The notes beneath the pieces are model-generated. The model searched no databases. It saw only the letters and a program-made list of their open reading frames with translations, and was not told the origin of the DNA. A DNA stretch of 64,000 bases from Thermoplasmata archaeon (lineage in GTDB: Archaea > Thermoplasmatota > Thermoplasmata > Lutacidiplasmatales > UBA184): contig DASPVQ010000019.1 in assembly GCA_035622275.1 (NCBI GenBank), positions 1-64,000 on the forward strand. The letters run 5' to 3'. Below are positions 1-8,490 of this stretch, piece after piece. Every line of letters starts with the position of its first letter. Positions within the stretch are counted from its first letter, which is position 1. The position numbers were made by a program, and so were the translations under genes.

Positions 1-418
1 GATCGCACGGCTTGGTGATCTCGACCAACGCACCTCCGACCTCGAAGCTGCGCCCGACCGCATACTGCGCGTTCGGAATTCCCTTGGAAGTGATGTTCTC
101 GCCAAAGTCCCCGGGGCGGACCGGCCAGCCTTCTCGCCGGAACTCTTCGATGATCTCGAGCGGAAGGATCAGCACCGCCATCGCTGGGTCGTCGTGCTTC
201 TCCTCGTGGCGATATCGGTTGAAATCCCCCTCCAAACCCGTGTGCTTCAGCCGTACATGCTCGACGGACCGCTTCGGAAGGCCCCGCTCGCCCGGGGTCT
301 CAGGCTTGAGGCTCAGTTGCACGACCCTCCCGACGACGCTGGGGATCGGACCCCCCGGAAGATCTGGAGCAGGTTTCGTCTCGATTTCGTCGACCACGGA
401 ACGCTTCCCCGGGCCCAC
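1..418 (-). CDS. MOSC-domain protein, partial (3' end off window)
   Basis: The minus strand from a GTG at 418 is open to the window edge and reads as a MOSC domain, the sulfur-carrier domain of molybdenum-cofactor sulfurases and YiiM-like proteins. Visible family marks are the G-L-E-G-D-F...H segment, an acidic/histidine stretch (HEEKHDDPAMAV), the signature GDFGENITSKGI, and the conserved cysteine in the motif ITKPC near the edge (positions 5-7), which in the family carries the sulfur. The protein is cut at about residue 138, so its C-terminus is not seen. A TATA-like element lies at 452-463 on the minus strand, about 39 nt before the GTG, so a short leader is likely. The substrate cannot be told; MOSC proteins act in Moco or in detoxification of N-hydroxylated compounds. 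Confidence 0.8.
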   Translation of the reverse strand, partial: MGPGKRSVVDEIETKPAPDLPGGPIPSVVGRVVQLSLKPETPGERGLPKRSVEHVRLKHTGLEGDFNRYRHEEKHDDPAMAVLILPLEIIEEFRREGWPVRPGDFGENITSKGIPNAQYAVGRSFEVGGALVEITKPCD

Positions 419-451
419 CCTCCCGGCCGCGACCGTCGCTACGGTCGAACG

Positions 452-463
452 ACCCCTAAACGC
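452..463 (-). promoter_or_regulatory. TATA-like element for the MOSC gene
   Basis: Minus-strand GCGTTTAGGGG, an A/T island in GC-rich surroundings about 39 nt before the chosen GTG. Inferred promoter. Confidence 0.35.
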
Positions 464-531
464 CTTCCCCCGAGAGGGTGCCGAGGATTTCGCCGAAATG
501 CCTAAAGCCGAATCATCCTGCCGCTGTCGCA

Positions 532-606
532 GGGCCCATAGCTTAGGTTGGCTGGAGCACCCGGCTGATAACCGGGAGGTCGTCGGTTCAAATCCGACTG
601 GGCCCA
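532..606 (+). tRNA. tRNA-Ile (GAU)
   Basis: A complete 75-nt cloverleaf. The acceptor arms are GGGCCCA (532-538) and TGGGCCC (599-605), with discriminator A606 and no encoded CCA. The anticodon arm CCCGG/CCGGG holds loop CTGATAA with anticodon GAT. The T-arm is GTCGG, loop TTCAAAT, CCGAC. No intron. A possible TATA element, CCTAAA, lies at 501-506, 26 nt upstream. Confidence 0.96.
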
Positions 607-793
607 TCGATCGGGTGAGCCGTCCCCCCGGGCGGGACCTCGGAAGCTCGTTCGATGGCCCGGCCGCCGTCGCCCGGTCGGCCACATCGGCGCGGTGTGC
701 ACGGGGGCCTCGCTGCCCCTCCGGCGGTCACGAACCGTCGCCGTCCCCAAGCCCGGCTCTCTGGACCGACGCAGCAAGGAGGTCCTCGAACGC

Positions 794-1261
794 TTACAGG
801 GCGGCCCCGCAGCTCGCGCAGCGGGTGCGTCCGGCGGGGTTCAGGGTGCCGCAGTGGGTACAATGGAGGTAGACGGCCGGAGCGCTCGGGGACGGGGCCG
901 TGGCGCCCGCCGCCGGCGCCCGAGGGGCGGACAGTCGGGCCGATCGGGCACTCGTGATGGAATGCACCCAGGCCGCCGCGCTGCGCGTCTTGAACGTGAA
1001 GGCGTTGGCGCCCCGCTCCGTCTCGACGTTGAGGCGCGGGCGGCCGATGGCCGGATCGGTCATGACGACGTTGCTGACCTGCTCTAGATCGACGTCGAGC
1101 AGCGTGCGGGGCGTCCCGGGGCTGAGCAGGTTGCCGCCGACGGTCCCCTCGAAGACGAGCCGCAGGTTCGTGAGATAGAGCACCCCCGGCAGGTCCTCCC
1201 CGTCGTCGTCGGCGTCGACCACCTCGGTGGCGATGGCTCGCTCTCCCGGTCGCAGAAGCAT
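794..1261 (-). CDS. GRAM/PH-like domain protein with C-terminal zinc ribbon
   Basis: 155 residues. The first ~110 residues alternate strands and resemble small prokaryotic GRAM/PH-like domains (LYLTNLRLVFEGT is the typical 'translates to a ligand/lipid-binding sheet' motif, followed by a D-L-E-Q-V-S-N-V strand and a C-terminal helix F-K-T-R-S-A-A-A-W). A Pro/Ala linker leads to a zinc ribbon with Cys pairs at residues 134/137 and 148/151. No membrane segment, so it is probably cytosolic and possibly membrane- or protein-associated through the PH fold. It stands divergent to another PH-fold gene that starts at 1411. A TATA-like element is at 1301-1309. Function unknown beyond fold-level inference. 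Confidence 0.65.
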   Translation of the reverse strand: MLLRPGERAIATEVVDADDDGEDLPGVLYLTNLRLVFEGTVGGNLLSPGTPRTLLDVDLEQVSNVVMTDPAIGRPRLNVETERGANAFTFKTRSAAAWVHSITSARSARLSAPRAPAAGATAPSPSAPAVYLHCTHCGTLNPAGRTRCASCGAAL

Positions 1262-1410
1262 GGGCTCTTCCGGTATGCGAGTGGCGATTCGGTCCCCGAT
1301 TCTTTAGGCTGGCGGCCGCGCCCGCGGATGCGCTCCCTCGGCGAACGTCGCCTCCCGCGGCCCCCGCACGAACGCTTATGGCGCGGAGGACCATCCGAAC
1401 GCGATCGCCG

Positions 1411-2079
1411 ATGCCGTACCAGCTGGGCCAGGGCTCTCGGCTCGTCCGCCGCAAGATCCTGGGCGACCGGGAGGTGGTGCGGCGGGCCAGCCACGAGTCT
1501 CTGTGGGGCGTACTGCCGAAGCTGATCGTCTGGATCGCCGTCTTTGGGTTCGTCGACTACTGGCTGTGGACCGGGTTGACGACCGTGCTGGGGACGATCC
1601 CGTACCTGACGCCGGTCATGCGCACGCTCGTGAGCGCCGGCTCGGATGCGCGCCTGACGATCGCCACGATCGCGCTGCTCGTGCCCGTGGCGGCCGGCGT
1701 CTACGGATTCTTCGTCTTGTGGCGGTGGGCACGGTACGTCTTCGCCGTGACCAACTTCCGGGTCCTCCACCAATACGGGATCCTCGGCACGGAGTTCGAG
1801 GAGATCCCGCTGGTCCAGATCCGGGACGTTGAGGTCAAGCAGAGCATGGTCCAGCGAGCGCTGCGCATCGGCTTCGTGCGCCTCAACTCCCTGCAGTTTC
1901 CCGGCGCGGCACCGGTCGTGGCGTCCCAGCATCCCGGCCGGAGGCCCGACGAGCCCCCCGGGGTCGAGGAATGGCTCCTGGTCCCGGACCCCTACGGCAT
2001 CGAGAAGGACGTCGAGAGCCTCACCGAGGCCCTGGTGGCGAATCGCTCCGGGGGCCCGGCGCCGGTCGTGGGGACCTAG
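1411..2079 (+). CDS. Membrane protein with bPH2 (DUF304) domain
   Basis: 222 residues. Two membrane segments (about residues 35-57 and 78-106) precede a YdbS-like bPH2 domain with the hallmark W-A-R-Y-V-F-A-V-T-N-F-R-V-L and the later E-E-I-P-L-V-Q-I-R-D-V-E-V. I chose the ATG at 1411 rather than the in-frame ATG at 1378 because a TATA-like GCTTATGG covers 1374-1382, which places transcription start close to 1405. Role unknown; bPH2 membrane proteins are generally linked to envelope stress or secretion. The 3' end overlaps the convergent gene at 2021-2995 by 59 nt, so one of the two C-termini is coded on both strands. Confidence 0.75.
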   Translation: MPYQLGQGSRLVRRKILGDREVVRRASHESLWGVLPKLIVWIAVFGFVDYWLWTGLTTVLGTIPYLTPVMRTLVSAGSDARLTIATIALLVPVAAGVYGFFVLWRWARYVFAVTNFRVLHQYGILGTEFEEIPLVQIRDVEVKQSMVQRALRIGFVRLNSLQFPGAAPVVASQHPGRRPDEPPGVEEWLLVPDPYGIEKDVESLTEALVANRSGGPAPVVGT

Positions 2080-2995
2080 GCCGTCGCAGCGCCGAGCCGA
2101 GTCGTCGCACGAGGTCGAGGAGCGGCGCGTAGAAGACGACCGCGACCCAGGTCGGGTACAGCCAGTAGTTGCGCTTGAACACGAAGAACGAGAGCGGCCG
2201 GCTGGTGCAGGTCGATCCGGGGTCGCCGACGATCACGTGGCACCAGACCCCTGACGCGTCGAGGTAGAGGAACGGCGCCAGGATCGCGGCCGTGATCGCC
2301 ACGGCGGCGAGCGCCCGAACGTACTCACGGCGGGCCAGGTGGTAGAGCACGACCACCACGTTCGCGAGCTGCTTGAGCGCGAGGGCGAACACCTCGGCCG
2401 CCCAGCGCGCCCGTCCGAGGGGCCCCGTGAACGCAAGCGCCAGCGTGAGGGCGAACAGCGGAACGAAGTCGTTCTGTCCGTTGGCGGCGAGCAGCGGCAC
2501 CCAGGGGACCGCGAGGCCGGCGAGCGCTCGCCCGTTCCCCCGCAGCAGATAGAGCATGGCAGCCCAGGCGATCAGGGAGATCCAGCGGTAATCGACCCCC
2601 GGGATCTGAACGAAGGCGAGCAGCGGCAGGTAGACGTCGTAGGAGTTCTCGAGGTAGGTCTTGCCGTACTGGACGTAGTAGAACACGACCGGGTGGCTGT
2701 AGAGGTTCCAGCCGAGGGCGGCATAGGCCGGGGTGCTGTACGGCTCGTCCGAGAGCCCGTTGAGGACGCCGGTGAGCACCGACACGACGGCGATCCCGCC
2801 GCCCACGGCGAGCAGCGCCGGCACCGCCCACGGGACCGCGTCGGCGCGCCGGTCGAGCCCGCGGGCGACGAGCACGGTCACGAGGAAGATCGGGACGATG
2901 AGGAAGAGGAACCCGGGTACCGTCGTCCCTACCAGGAGCGGGACCGTCGACAGCGCGAGCAGGACGTAGAGGAGCGCCGTCCACCGCGGAGACAT
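2021..2995 (-). CDS. Polytopic membrane protein, GT-C/DUF2029-like
   Basis: 324 residues, nearly all membrane segments (eight to ten). The arrangement, a periplasm-side loop after the second segment with acidic/aromatic residues (the SYDVYLPLLAF region, the W-N-L-Y-S-H-P region) and the late Y-L-P-T-W pattern, resembles polyprenol-phosphate mannosyltransferases of the GT87/DUF2029 type, but I see no unambiguous catalytic motif and the assignment is weak. The C-terminal tail is Pro/Arg-rich. It lies 26 nt downstream of the S9 peptidase gene on the same strand and may be co-transcribed. Its 3' end overlaps the opposite gene by 59 nt. Confidence 0.6.
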   Translation of the reverse strand: MSPRWTALLYVLLALSTVPLLVGTTVPGFLFLIVPIFLVTVLVARGLDRRADAVPWAVPALLAVGGGIAVVSVLTGVLNGLSDEPYSTPAYAALGWNLYSHPVVFYYVQYGKTYLENSYDVYLPLLAFVQIPGVDYRWISLIAWAAMLYLLRGNGRALAGLAVPWVPLLAANGQNDFVPLFALTLALAFTGPLGRARWAAEVFALALKQLANVVVVLYHLARREYVRALAAVAITAAILAPFLYLDASGVWCHVIVGDPGSTCTSRPLSFFVFKRNYWLYPTWVAVVFYAPLLDLVRRLGSALRRPRSPRPAPGPRSDSPPGPR

Positions 2996-3021
2996 CGACG
3001 CAGCGCGGAGCCCCCGCCACC

Positions 3022-4839
3022 TCAGTCGGCGGCACGAGGCCCGCCCGCCGGCGCCCCGTTCCCCAGATAGCGGTCGAAGAAGTCGAGCATCGCACCGAAG
3101 CCCTCGACCCGATTCGCGCGCCGCACGAGTCCGTGGCCCTCGTCGTCGAAGCGCAGGAATTCGACCGGCCGACCTCGGGCGCGCAGGGCGGCCACGATCT
3201 GCTCCGCCTCCTCGATCGGCACCCGGGGATCGTTCGCGCCGTGGATCACGAGCAGCGGTGTCGTGATCCGGTCCACCCGATGGATCGGCGAGATCGCTTC
3301 GAGGAACTCTCGATCCGATTCCAGACTACCGTACTCCGCCTCCCGCAGCTTCCGTCGCCAGGGGCCCGTATTCTGGAGGAACGTGACCAGGTTCGAGATC
3401 CCGACCACGTCGACCGCCGCCCCCCAGCGCTCGGGATCGGCGGCGATCGACGCGAGGACCAGGAATCCCCCGTAGCTCGCGCCGTAGATCCCGAGGCGGC
3501 CGGGGCTCACCTTGCCGGAGGCGACGAGGTGATCCGCCAGATCGCGGAGGTCCCGGAGGGCGTCCGGCCGACGTCGGACGTCGTCCAGGTGCACGTACGT
3601 GCGACCGTAGCCGGTGCTCCCGCGGATGTTCGGGAAGACCACTCGCCAACCGCGGGCCGCGAGCATCAGATGGTGCGGCACGAACCGCGGTCGGGCCTGC
3701 GACTCCGGTCCGCCGTGCGCGACCACGATCGTCCCACGCGGGGCTCCGTCGCGCGGACCGAACTCCCAGTAGGGGATCGGAAGACCGTCGCTCGCCCGGT
3801 ACGAGACGAGCGACCAATCGCTCACCGTCCTTGGCAGCGGCGCGGGGCCATGGGTGAGCGGCGTCGTCGCGCCGGTGCCGCGGTCCCACTTCCAGAGCTC
3901 GACGCCGAGCTGGGGGGAGCTCAACTCGAAGACGAAGGCGCTCGCGTCGGGCCACCAGACCGGCGCCGACGGGACCACCCCGACGGCGGGGAGCGGGACG
4001 CGCCGGTCCTCGCCCGTCGCGAGGTCCACCAGATGCACCTCGCTCGCGCCGTCCCGGTTGACCACGACGGCCACGGTCTGCGCGACGGGGTCGGTCCGCA
4101 GCGCTTCGACGTCGCCCGGGTAGGCCCTCAGGAGCTCGGGAGTGCGTCCCTCGCGGTAGGCGAACAGGGCGGCGAACTCGCGCTCGGGGTTGGTCGCCAC
4201 CAGCACGCCGGTCGGGGTCAGATCGGCGCCGAAGACCGTCTGCTCCCCCGAGTGCGGCGTGAGCAGTCGCGGAGCTCCCTCGCTGATGAGGTAGAGGTCG
4301 TGATCGAGCGGGGTGTGCGCCTCGGCCTCGAGCACCCGACCGGCGTCGGCGGCGACCACGGCCAACCGGCTGTCGAGCTGGTGGATCCGGCGACGGCCGC
4401 CGGTGCGCACGTCGATCTCGTACGAGTCGAAGAACCGAGCGTCGCGCTCGTTGCTGGAGAAGGTGAAGCGGTGGTCGTCGCGCCAGGCCCCGGGAGAATG
4501 GATCACGCTGGGCGCGTCGGTGATCGCGCGGGCCCCGCCCACCCCGTCGCGGGACCAGAGGAGCAGCTGCCAGTGCTCGTTCGCCCCCCGATCCTGCGAA
4601 ACGATCACGGCGTCGCCGGACCGCGCGGCGAGTACGCTCCCCGCTCGTTCGAGGGCACGGGAGAGCCGCTCGGCCGGCCCGCCGCGGGCCGGCTGCCGCC
4701 AGGGCTGCGGAACGCCCTCCCGATCCGAGACGTAGTACAGCCACTGCCCATCCGCCGACAGGCTCGGGTCACTCGAGAGCGGGCGGTCCATCCAGACCCT
4801 GTCCGCCGGGTTCGCGGTGCTCTCCGGCCGGGCGTTCAC
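3022..4839 (-). CDS. S9-family serine peptidase (acylaminoacyl-peptidase/prolyl oligopeptidase type)
   Basis: 605 residues from a GTG at 4839. The N-terminal ~340 residues form the beta-propeller, with repeated motifs such as P-S-L-S-A-D-G-Q-W-L-Y-Y and short D-L-A-T-G-E blades; the C-terminal third is the alpha/beta-hydrolase domain. The catalytic triad is visible as Ser455 in GASYGG, Asp537 in NDPRVP and His569 in DEGHG. No signal peptide is seen, so a cytosolic peptidase that trims small or N-acylated peptides is likely. The open frame extends further upstream, but that part overlaps the next gene's conserved ferredoxin end and has a low-complexity arginine/proline composition. A CTTACG element at 4863-4868 is placed for a leaderless start at 4839; ATG at 4791 is the alternative. 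Confidence 0.88.
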   Translation of the reverse strand: MNARPESTANPADRVWMDRPLSSDPSLSADGQWLYYVSDREGVPQPWRQPARGGPAERLSRALERAGSVLAARSGDAVIVSQDRGANEHWQLLLWSRDGVGGARAITDAPSVIHSPGAWRDDHRFTFSSNERDARFFDSYEIDVRTGGRRRIHQLDSRLAVVAADAGRVLEAEAHTPLDHDLYLISEGAPRLLTPHSGEQTVFGADLTPTGVLVATNPEREFAALFAYREGRTPELLRAYPGDVEALRTDPVAQTVAVVVNRDGASEVHLVDLATGEDRRVPLPAVGVVPSAPVWWPDASAFVFELSSPQLGVELWKWDRGTGATTPLTHGPAPLPRTVSDWSLVSYRASDGLPIPYWEFGPRDGAPRGTIVVAHGGPESQARPRFVPHHLMLAARGWRVVFPNIRGSTGYGRTYVHLDDVRRRPDALRDLRDLADHLVASGKVSPGRLGIYGASYGGFLVLASIAADPERWGAAVDVVGISNLVTFLQNTGPWRRKLREAEYGSLESDREFLEAISPIHRVDRITTPLLVIHGANDPRVPIEEAEQIVAALRARGRPVEFLRFDDEGHGLVRRANRVEGFGAMLDFFDRYLGNGAPAGGPRAAD

Positions 4840-4888
4840 TGGCGACCGGAACGCGTCACGGGCGTAAGCGCTTCGGCCGGGAAGTGGC

Positions 4889-7033
4889 TCAGAGACGGCT
4901 GCGCGCGCTGGCCGCGGTCGCGGGCCCGACGCTGGCCGTGGACGCGGCGGCGGCGGGTCGCGAGGGGGCGGAGGGGCGGGCCATCGGTAGCATCGGCGAC
5001 GGCGACGGCCGGATCGGAAGCCCGAGCCGTTCGCGGATCCAGTGACGGATGTCGTAGATGTAGAGGTTGCCGTACGGGCAGGCCTCGACACAGTTGCCAA
5101 CGCCGCAGCACTTCGTGCTCCGGAACTCCCCGGTGCGACGGAAGTGGCCCGGCATGTCGGTGAGGCCGATGGGGCAGCCCTTCGCGCAGTCGACCGTCGT
5201 GCACGCCCGGCACACGTCCTTCGAGTGCACCTTCAGCTTGAACGGCCCGAGCTTCTGGAACGCTTGGGCGAACGTGCCGGTGTAGCACCACCCCATCGTG
5301 ACGCAGTTGTAGTTGCCGGTATACGGGATCGTCACGAACATCACATACCAGAGGACGCCGAAGTACAGGCTGAAGAGGAAGACCGTCGGGTCGACCGAGC
5401 CCGGCAGGTACCAGCTCGTGCGCCCGGTCGTGTTCAGGTAGCTGATCACGGACGCGATCGCGAGCGATCCCATCACCGCTCCGGTCGTCGCGGTGTAGGC
5501 GTTGGACAGGCGGCTCGAGAGGTACCTCCGGCCGATCGGGCTGTGCGCGTTGAACGACTTCATCGCGTCGATCGTCGTCCCCTGATACATCAGCGGCGCC
5601 GTGCAGAAGACGGAGCAGACGACGCGCCGGCCGAAGAGGAACGTGAGGATTCCGGTGACGGCGTAGGTGATCAACAGGACGCCGAAGACCCCGACCGCGA
5701 GCGGGGCCGACCCGATCCCCATGCTCCATCCGAGGACCGGCACGGTGGTCCCGCTCGGTGCGTTCGGGAAGGCGAGCCCGTAGTACAGGCTCGGGTAGAA
5801 CACCGCGAACGCCCCGTAGCAGCCGAGCATCAACCCGAGCCGGATCCGGGTCTCCCGGCTCTTCGTCTCCCGGTACTTGAACACCACGAGCGCTCCCATC
5901 TCGGCGCCCATCATCGCGAGGAACCAGGTGGAGCCGGTCACCGTGGCGATGAACCAGAACCCGTTCTGGAGCGCATTCCCCGTGGCGGTAGCGACGCCGC
6001 CCGCGACCGGCAGCGCCCCGAACGCTCCGACGTAGAGGCTCGGCTCGAGCGCGAGGTCGAGGACGGCGCCCATGAAGAGCTCCGCGACGAAGATCGCGGC
6101 CAGGACGCTGAACGCCCATCGCGCGTTGAGCTGCCAGGTGAGGCCGGGGCGCGCCGCGAGACGCTCGGGACGCACCACGGCCTCGTAGAACAGTACCATC
6201 TCGGCCGCGACCGAGAGGGCGAAGAGGCTCGCGTCGCCGTAGTACTGCCAGACGAAGATCCCGGCCATCATCAGGCCGTAGATCCCGAGGAGGGCGACGA
6301 GGTAGGTCGCGAAGCCGCCGGGGAGCTCCCGGTGGCGGTAGAGGAACTCCATCGCGTAGACGAACAGGACGATCATGAGCACGCTGGAGCCGTAGATCGC
6401 GAGCGATGTCCACCAGCCGGCGGTGAGCGCCGGCGGCGACAGGAACATGATACCGGCCTGGAAGAGCGCCGTGATGAACAGGGGTCGCGGCAGTTGGTCC
6501 CGGAGCAGGACGGCGGTGACGATCATCTCGCCGGACATCGTGAACAGGAACCAGGGCGAGTTGACTACCGCGATCAGCAGGCCGAACGTCCCGGCGAGCC
6601 CTGAGCCCGAGCTGCCGATCGCCGAGCCCGCCGCCGCCGAGAACGTCCAACCCATCAGCAGCTCGTTGACGAAGACGAGGGCGATGACCGAGGCGACGAA
6701 GCCGGCGGTGTGGCGCAGGCCCGGGGAGCTGTATCGCTCCCCTTCGGCGGCCTGCGCGCGCGCCTCCTGCAGGAACGCGACGAATACGGCGAGAACGCTC
6801 ACCGACATGAGCGCGCTCGCGACCCAGAAGCCTTCCACGAGTCCGGTCGCGCCCGGATGCAGGAAGTAGATCGCCGCGCCGATCAGCATCCCGGCCATCA
6901 TCATCAGCAGGAAGAGCACCGTGGCCGCCCGGAGGGCCGTGCGCGCCGTCGACGCCCACTTGACCAGACCCGCCGTGGTGAGGACCATGCCAGCGGCCAG
7001 GACCGACAGCACCAGCTCGCTCGAGATCGTCAT
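4889..7033 (-). CDS. Polytopic membrane protein with NapH-like ferredoxin C-terminus
   Basis: 714 residues with about 14 membrane segments followed by a cytosolic or membrane-bordering iron-sulfur domain. A NapH-type motif GRRVVCSVFCTAP sits in the membrane part. The C-terminal region has two 4Fe-4S clusters' worth of cysteines: C-x2-C-x4-C-x3-CP (CRACTTVDCAKGCP) and CC-x4-C-x3-CP (CCGVGNCVEACP). A Pro/Ala/Ser tail of about 45 residues ends it. The protein is expected to pass electrons across or along the membrane, for example from quinol to a cytosolic acceptor, but partner and donor are unknown. Much longer N-terminal membrane region than NapH/RdxA. It lies 31 nt downstream of another polytopic gene and a GGAGG 8 nt before the ATG supports this start. 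Confidence 0.75.
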   Translation of the reverse strand: MTISSELVLSVLAAGMVLTTAGLVKWASTARTALRAATVLFLLMMMAGMLIGAAIYFLHPGATGLVEGFWVASALMSVSVLAVFVAFLQEARAQAAEGERYSSPGLRHTAGFVASVIALVFVNELLMGWTFSAAAGSAIGSSGSGLAGTFGLLIAVVNSPWFLFTMSGEMIVTAVLLRDQLPRPLFITALFQAGIMFLSPPALTAGWWTSLAIYGSSVLMIVLFVYAMEFLYRHRELPGGFATYLVALLGIYGLMMAGIFVWQYYGDASLFALSVAAEMVLFYEAVVRPERLAARPGLTWQLNARWAFSVLAAIFVAELFMGAVLDLALEPSLYVGAFGALPVAGGVATATGNALQNGFWFIATVTGSTWFLAMMGAEMGALVVFKYRETKSRETRIRLGLMLGCYGAFAVFYPSLYYGLAFPNAPSGTTVPVLGWSMGIGSAPLAVGVFGVLLITYAVTGILTFLFGRRVVCSVFCTAPLMYQGTTIDAMKSFNAHSPIGRRYLSSRLSNAYTATTGAVMGSLAIASVISYLNTTGRTSWYLPGSVDPTVFLFSLYFGVLWYVMFVTIPYTGNYNCVTMGWCYTGTFAQAFQKLGPFKLKVHSKDVCRACTTVDCAKGCPIGLTDMPGHFRRTGEFRSTKCCGVGNCVEACPYGNLYIYDIRHWIRERLGLPIRPSPSPMLPMARPSAPSRPAAAASTASVGPATAASARSRL

Positions 7034-7064
7034 CCCGAGATCGAACCTCCGTTGGAACGCTGCT

Positions 7065-8402
7065 TTAGGGCGGCCGGCCCGCGCTCGCGGCCGGCGGGCT
7101 CACCGCACGAGTCCGGGCCGCGTTGGGGGCCGATGCCTCGCCCTCTCGCCAGCCCGGCGAGGGCCATTCGCGCCATGCGGAGCCTGGAGCCACCGTGGAG
7201 GGTTCGTAGAGTCCCCACTGAGTCGGGGCCAGCGCCAGGGACGGTCGGATCCCCGCCACCAAGGCGAACGTGCCGAGGAGCCCGTACTGGAAGCCCCATC
7301 GGAGATACAGGGCGACGCCCGGCGCAAACACCGGCGGGACCGCTCCCCACGCCGTCGGAAGGCCCAGCACCCCGAAAAGCTCGTTGACGAATCCGGGCGC
7401 GCCGGCCGCGGCGACCGCGGGCGGGGTCCACGCGACCAGCGAGATCCCTCCCACGATGAGGGCCACGCGCAGCACCCACGCGAGTGGCGACCGTCGTGTC
7501 GAACCGAGGAATCGCTGCACCGCGGTCGGCCGCAGTGCCACGGCGAGCGCGAAGACGCCGAGCAGCTGGTGCTGGACCAGCCACTGGAACCAGAGCGCGG
7601 CCGAAGCTCCCTGAGGGACGACGGTCGTCCACTGGGCGAACATCGCCAGCGACCAGGTGAGTCCGGCGACCAGCAGCGCGGCCCGCAACGCTCCTCCCGC
7701 GACGAGGCGGGATCGGGTCACGGGGGTCGAGGCCGGAGCCGATGCCGAGCCATCGCTCCCAGCGCGAAGTCCAATGAGCCCGCCGTAGACGCGGAGCACG
7801 AGCTCCTGAGCGAGCAGCGCCACGAACACGACGACCATCTGGAACACATCGAGGAACCAGTTGTTCACGAGGAGGTTGTTGAGCGTCGAGCCACTCGCCT
7901 GGGCCACCAGGCCCACGCCGGCCGTGGCGGCCGCTACGGTGGAGCAGCATGCCCCGAGCGTCACCAGCGCGACCATCGCCGGCGTCAAGCCCGCGATCGT
8001 GGAGACCCCCGCGCCCCGCGCTGCTCGGATCTGGCGGTCCCGGATCAGTCGCACGATGAGCAGGATCGCGACCGAGACTCCGAGCCCGACCCCGATGGAG
8101 ACAAAGACCATCGCGATCGTCGCGAGGAACGGTAGCGACAGGACACCCCATGGACCTACGATCAGAAGACCCGGGTAGTTCCAGGGCCCGATACCGAGCG
8201 CGTTCCACCACAGGATCTCGACCCCGTAGCCCCCCGACACGTGGGCGACGATCAGCATGCCCCCGAGCGCCATCGACCCGAGGGCGTACAGGATGGCGAA
8301 GAACGCCACCATCATCCGCGCGTGGGATCGGCGGAGGAGGGCCCGAGTCTCGCCGAGCGTCAGGACGGAGACCGCGCGGAGGAGCGGGTGTTCCTCTGAC
8401 AC
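7065..8402 (-). CDS. Polytopic membrane protein with paired intramembrane cysteines
   Basis: 445 residues, about 10 membrane segments; not recognised. A striking motif, TLGACCSTVAAATAGVG, places two adjacent cysteines inside a glycine/alanine-rich membrane helix; such pairs can bind a metal or haem, but this is inference. The C-terminal ~60 residues are soluble and low-complexity. I prefer the GTG at 8402 over the GTG at 8417 because a TATA box, GATATAAG, lies at 8424-8432, 26 nt from 8402 but only about 11 from 8417. It precedes the NapH-like ferredoxin gene by 31 nt, so the two are probably one electron-transfer or metal-handling unit. Confidence 0.7.
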   Translation of the reverse strand: MSEEHPLLRAVSVLTLGETRALLRRSHARMMVAFFAILYALGSMALGGMLIVAHVSGGYGVEILWWNALGIGPWNYPGLLIVGPWGVLSLPFLATIAMVFVSIGVGLGVSVAILLIVRLIRDRQIRAARGAGVSTIAGLTPAMVALVTLGACCSTVAAATAGVGLVAQASGSTLNNLLVNNWFLDVFQMVVVFVALLAQELVLRVYGGLIGLRAGSDGSASAPASTPVTRSRLVAGGALRAALLVAGLTWSLAMFAQWTTVVPQGASAALWFQWLVQHQLLGVFALAVALRPTAVQRFLGSTRRSPLAWVLRVALIVGGISLVAWTPPAVAAAGAPGFVNELFGVLGLPTAWGAVPPVFAPGVALYLRWGFQYGLLGTFALVAGIRPSLALAPTQWGLYEPSTVAPGSAWREWPSPGWREGEASAPNAARTRAVSPPAASAGRPP

Positions 8403-8423
8403 CGGGTAGTAGGTCACCCCCGA

Positions 8424-8432
8424 CCTTATATC
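8424..8432 (-). promoter_or_regulatory. TATA box, membrane-protein/ferredoxin pair
   Basis: Minus-strand GATATAAGG, centred 26 nt ahead of the GTG at 8402; it decides that start. It stands back to back with the divergent promoter at 8457-8464. Confidence 0.7.
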
Positions 8433-8456
8433 GCGTGGGTTCGGACCGTGCCGACC

Positions 8457-8464
8457 GCTTTAAC
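8457..8464 (+). promoter_or_regulatory. TATA box, GNAT gene
   Basis: GCTTTAAC, centred about 30 nt before the ATG at 8491, consistent with a leaderless transcript. Confidence 0.6.
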
Positions 8465-8490
8465 CCTCCGTCCGATTCTCGCCGGTCGGA

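Noticed and set aside
12-872. 286-residue plus-strand frame
   Set aside because: It lies antisense to the MOSC gene and across the tRNA-Ile; composition is a typical GC-rich shadow.
3022-5100. N-terminal extension of the S9 peptidase to 5100
   Set aside because: It overlaps the conserved ferredoxin cysteines of the neighbouring gene and is low-complexity.
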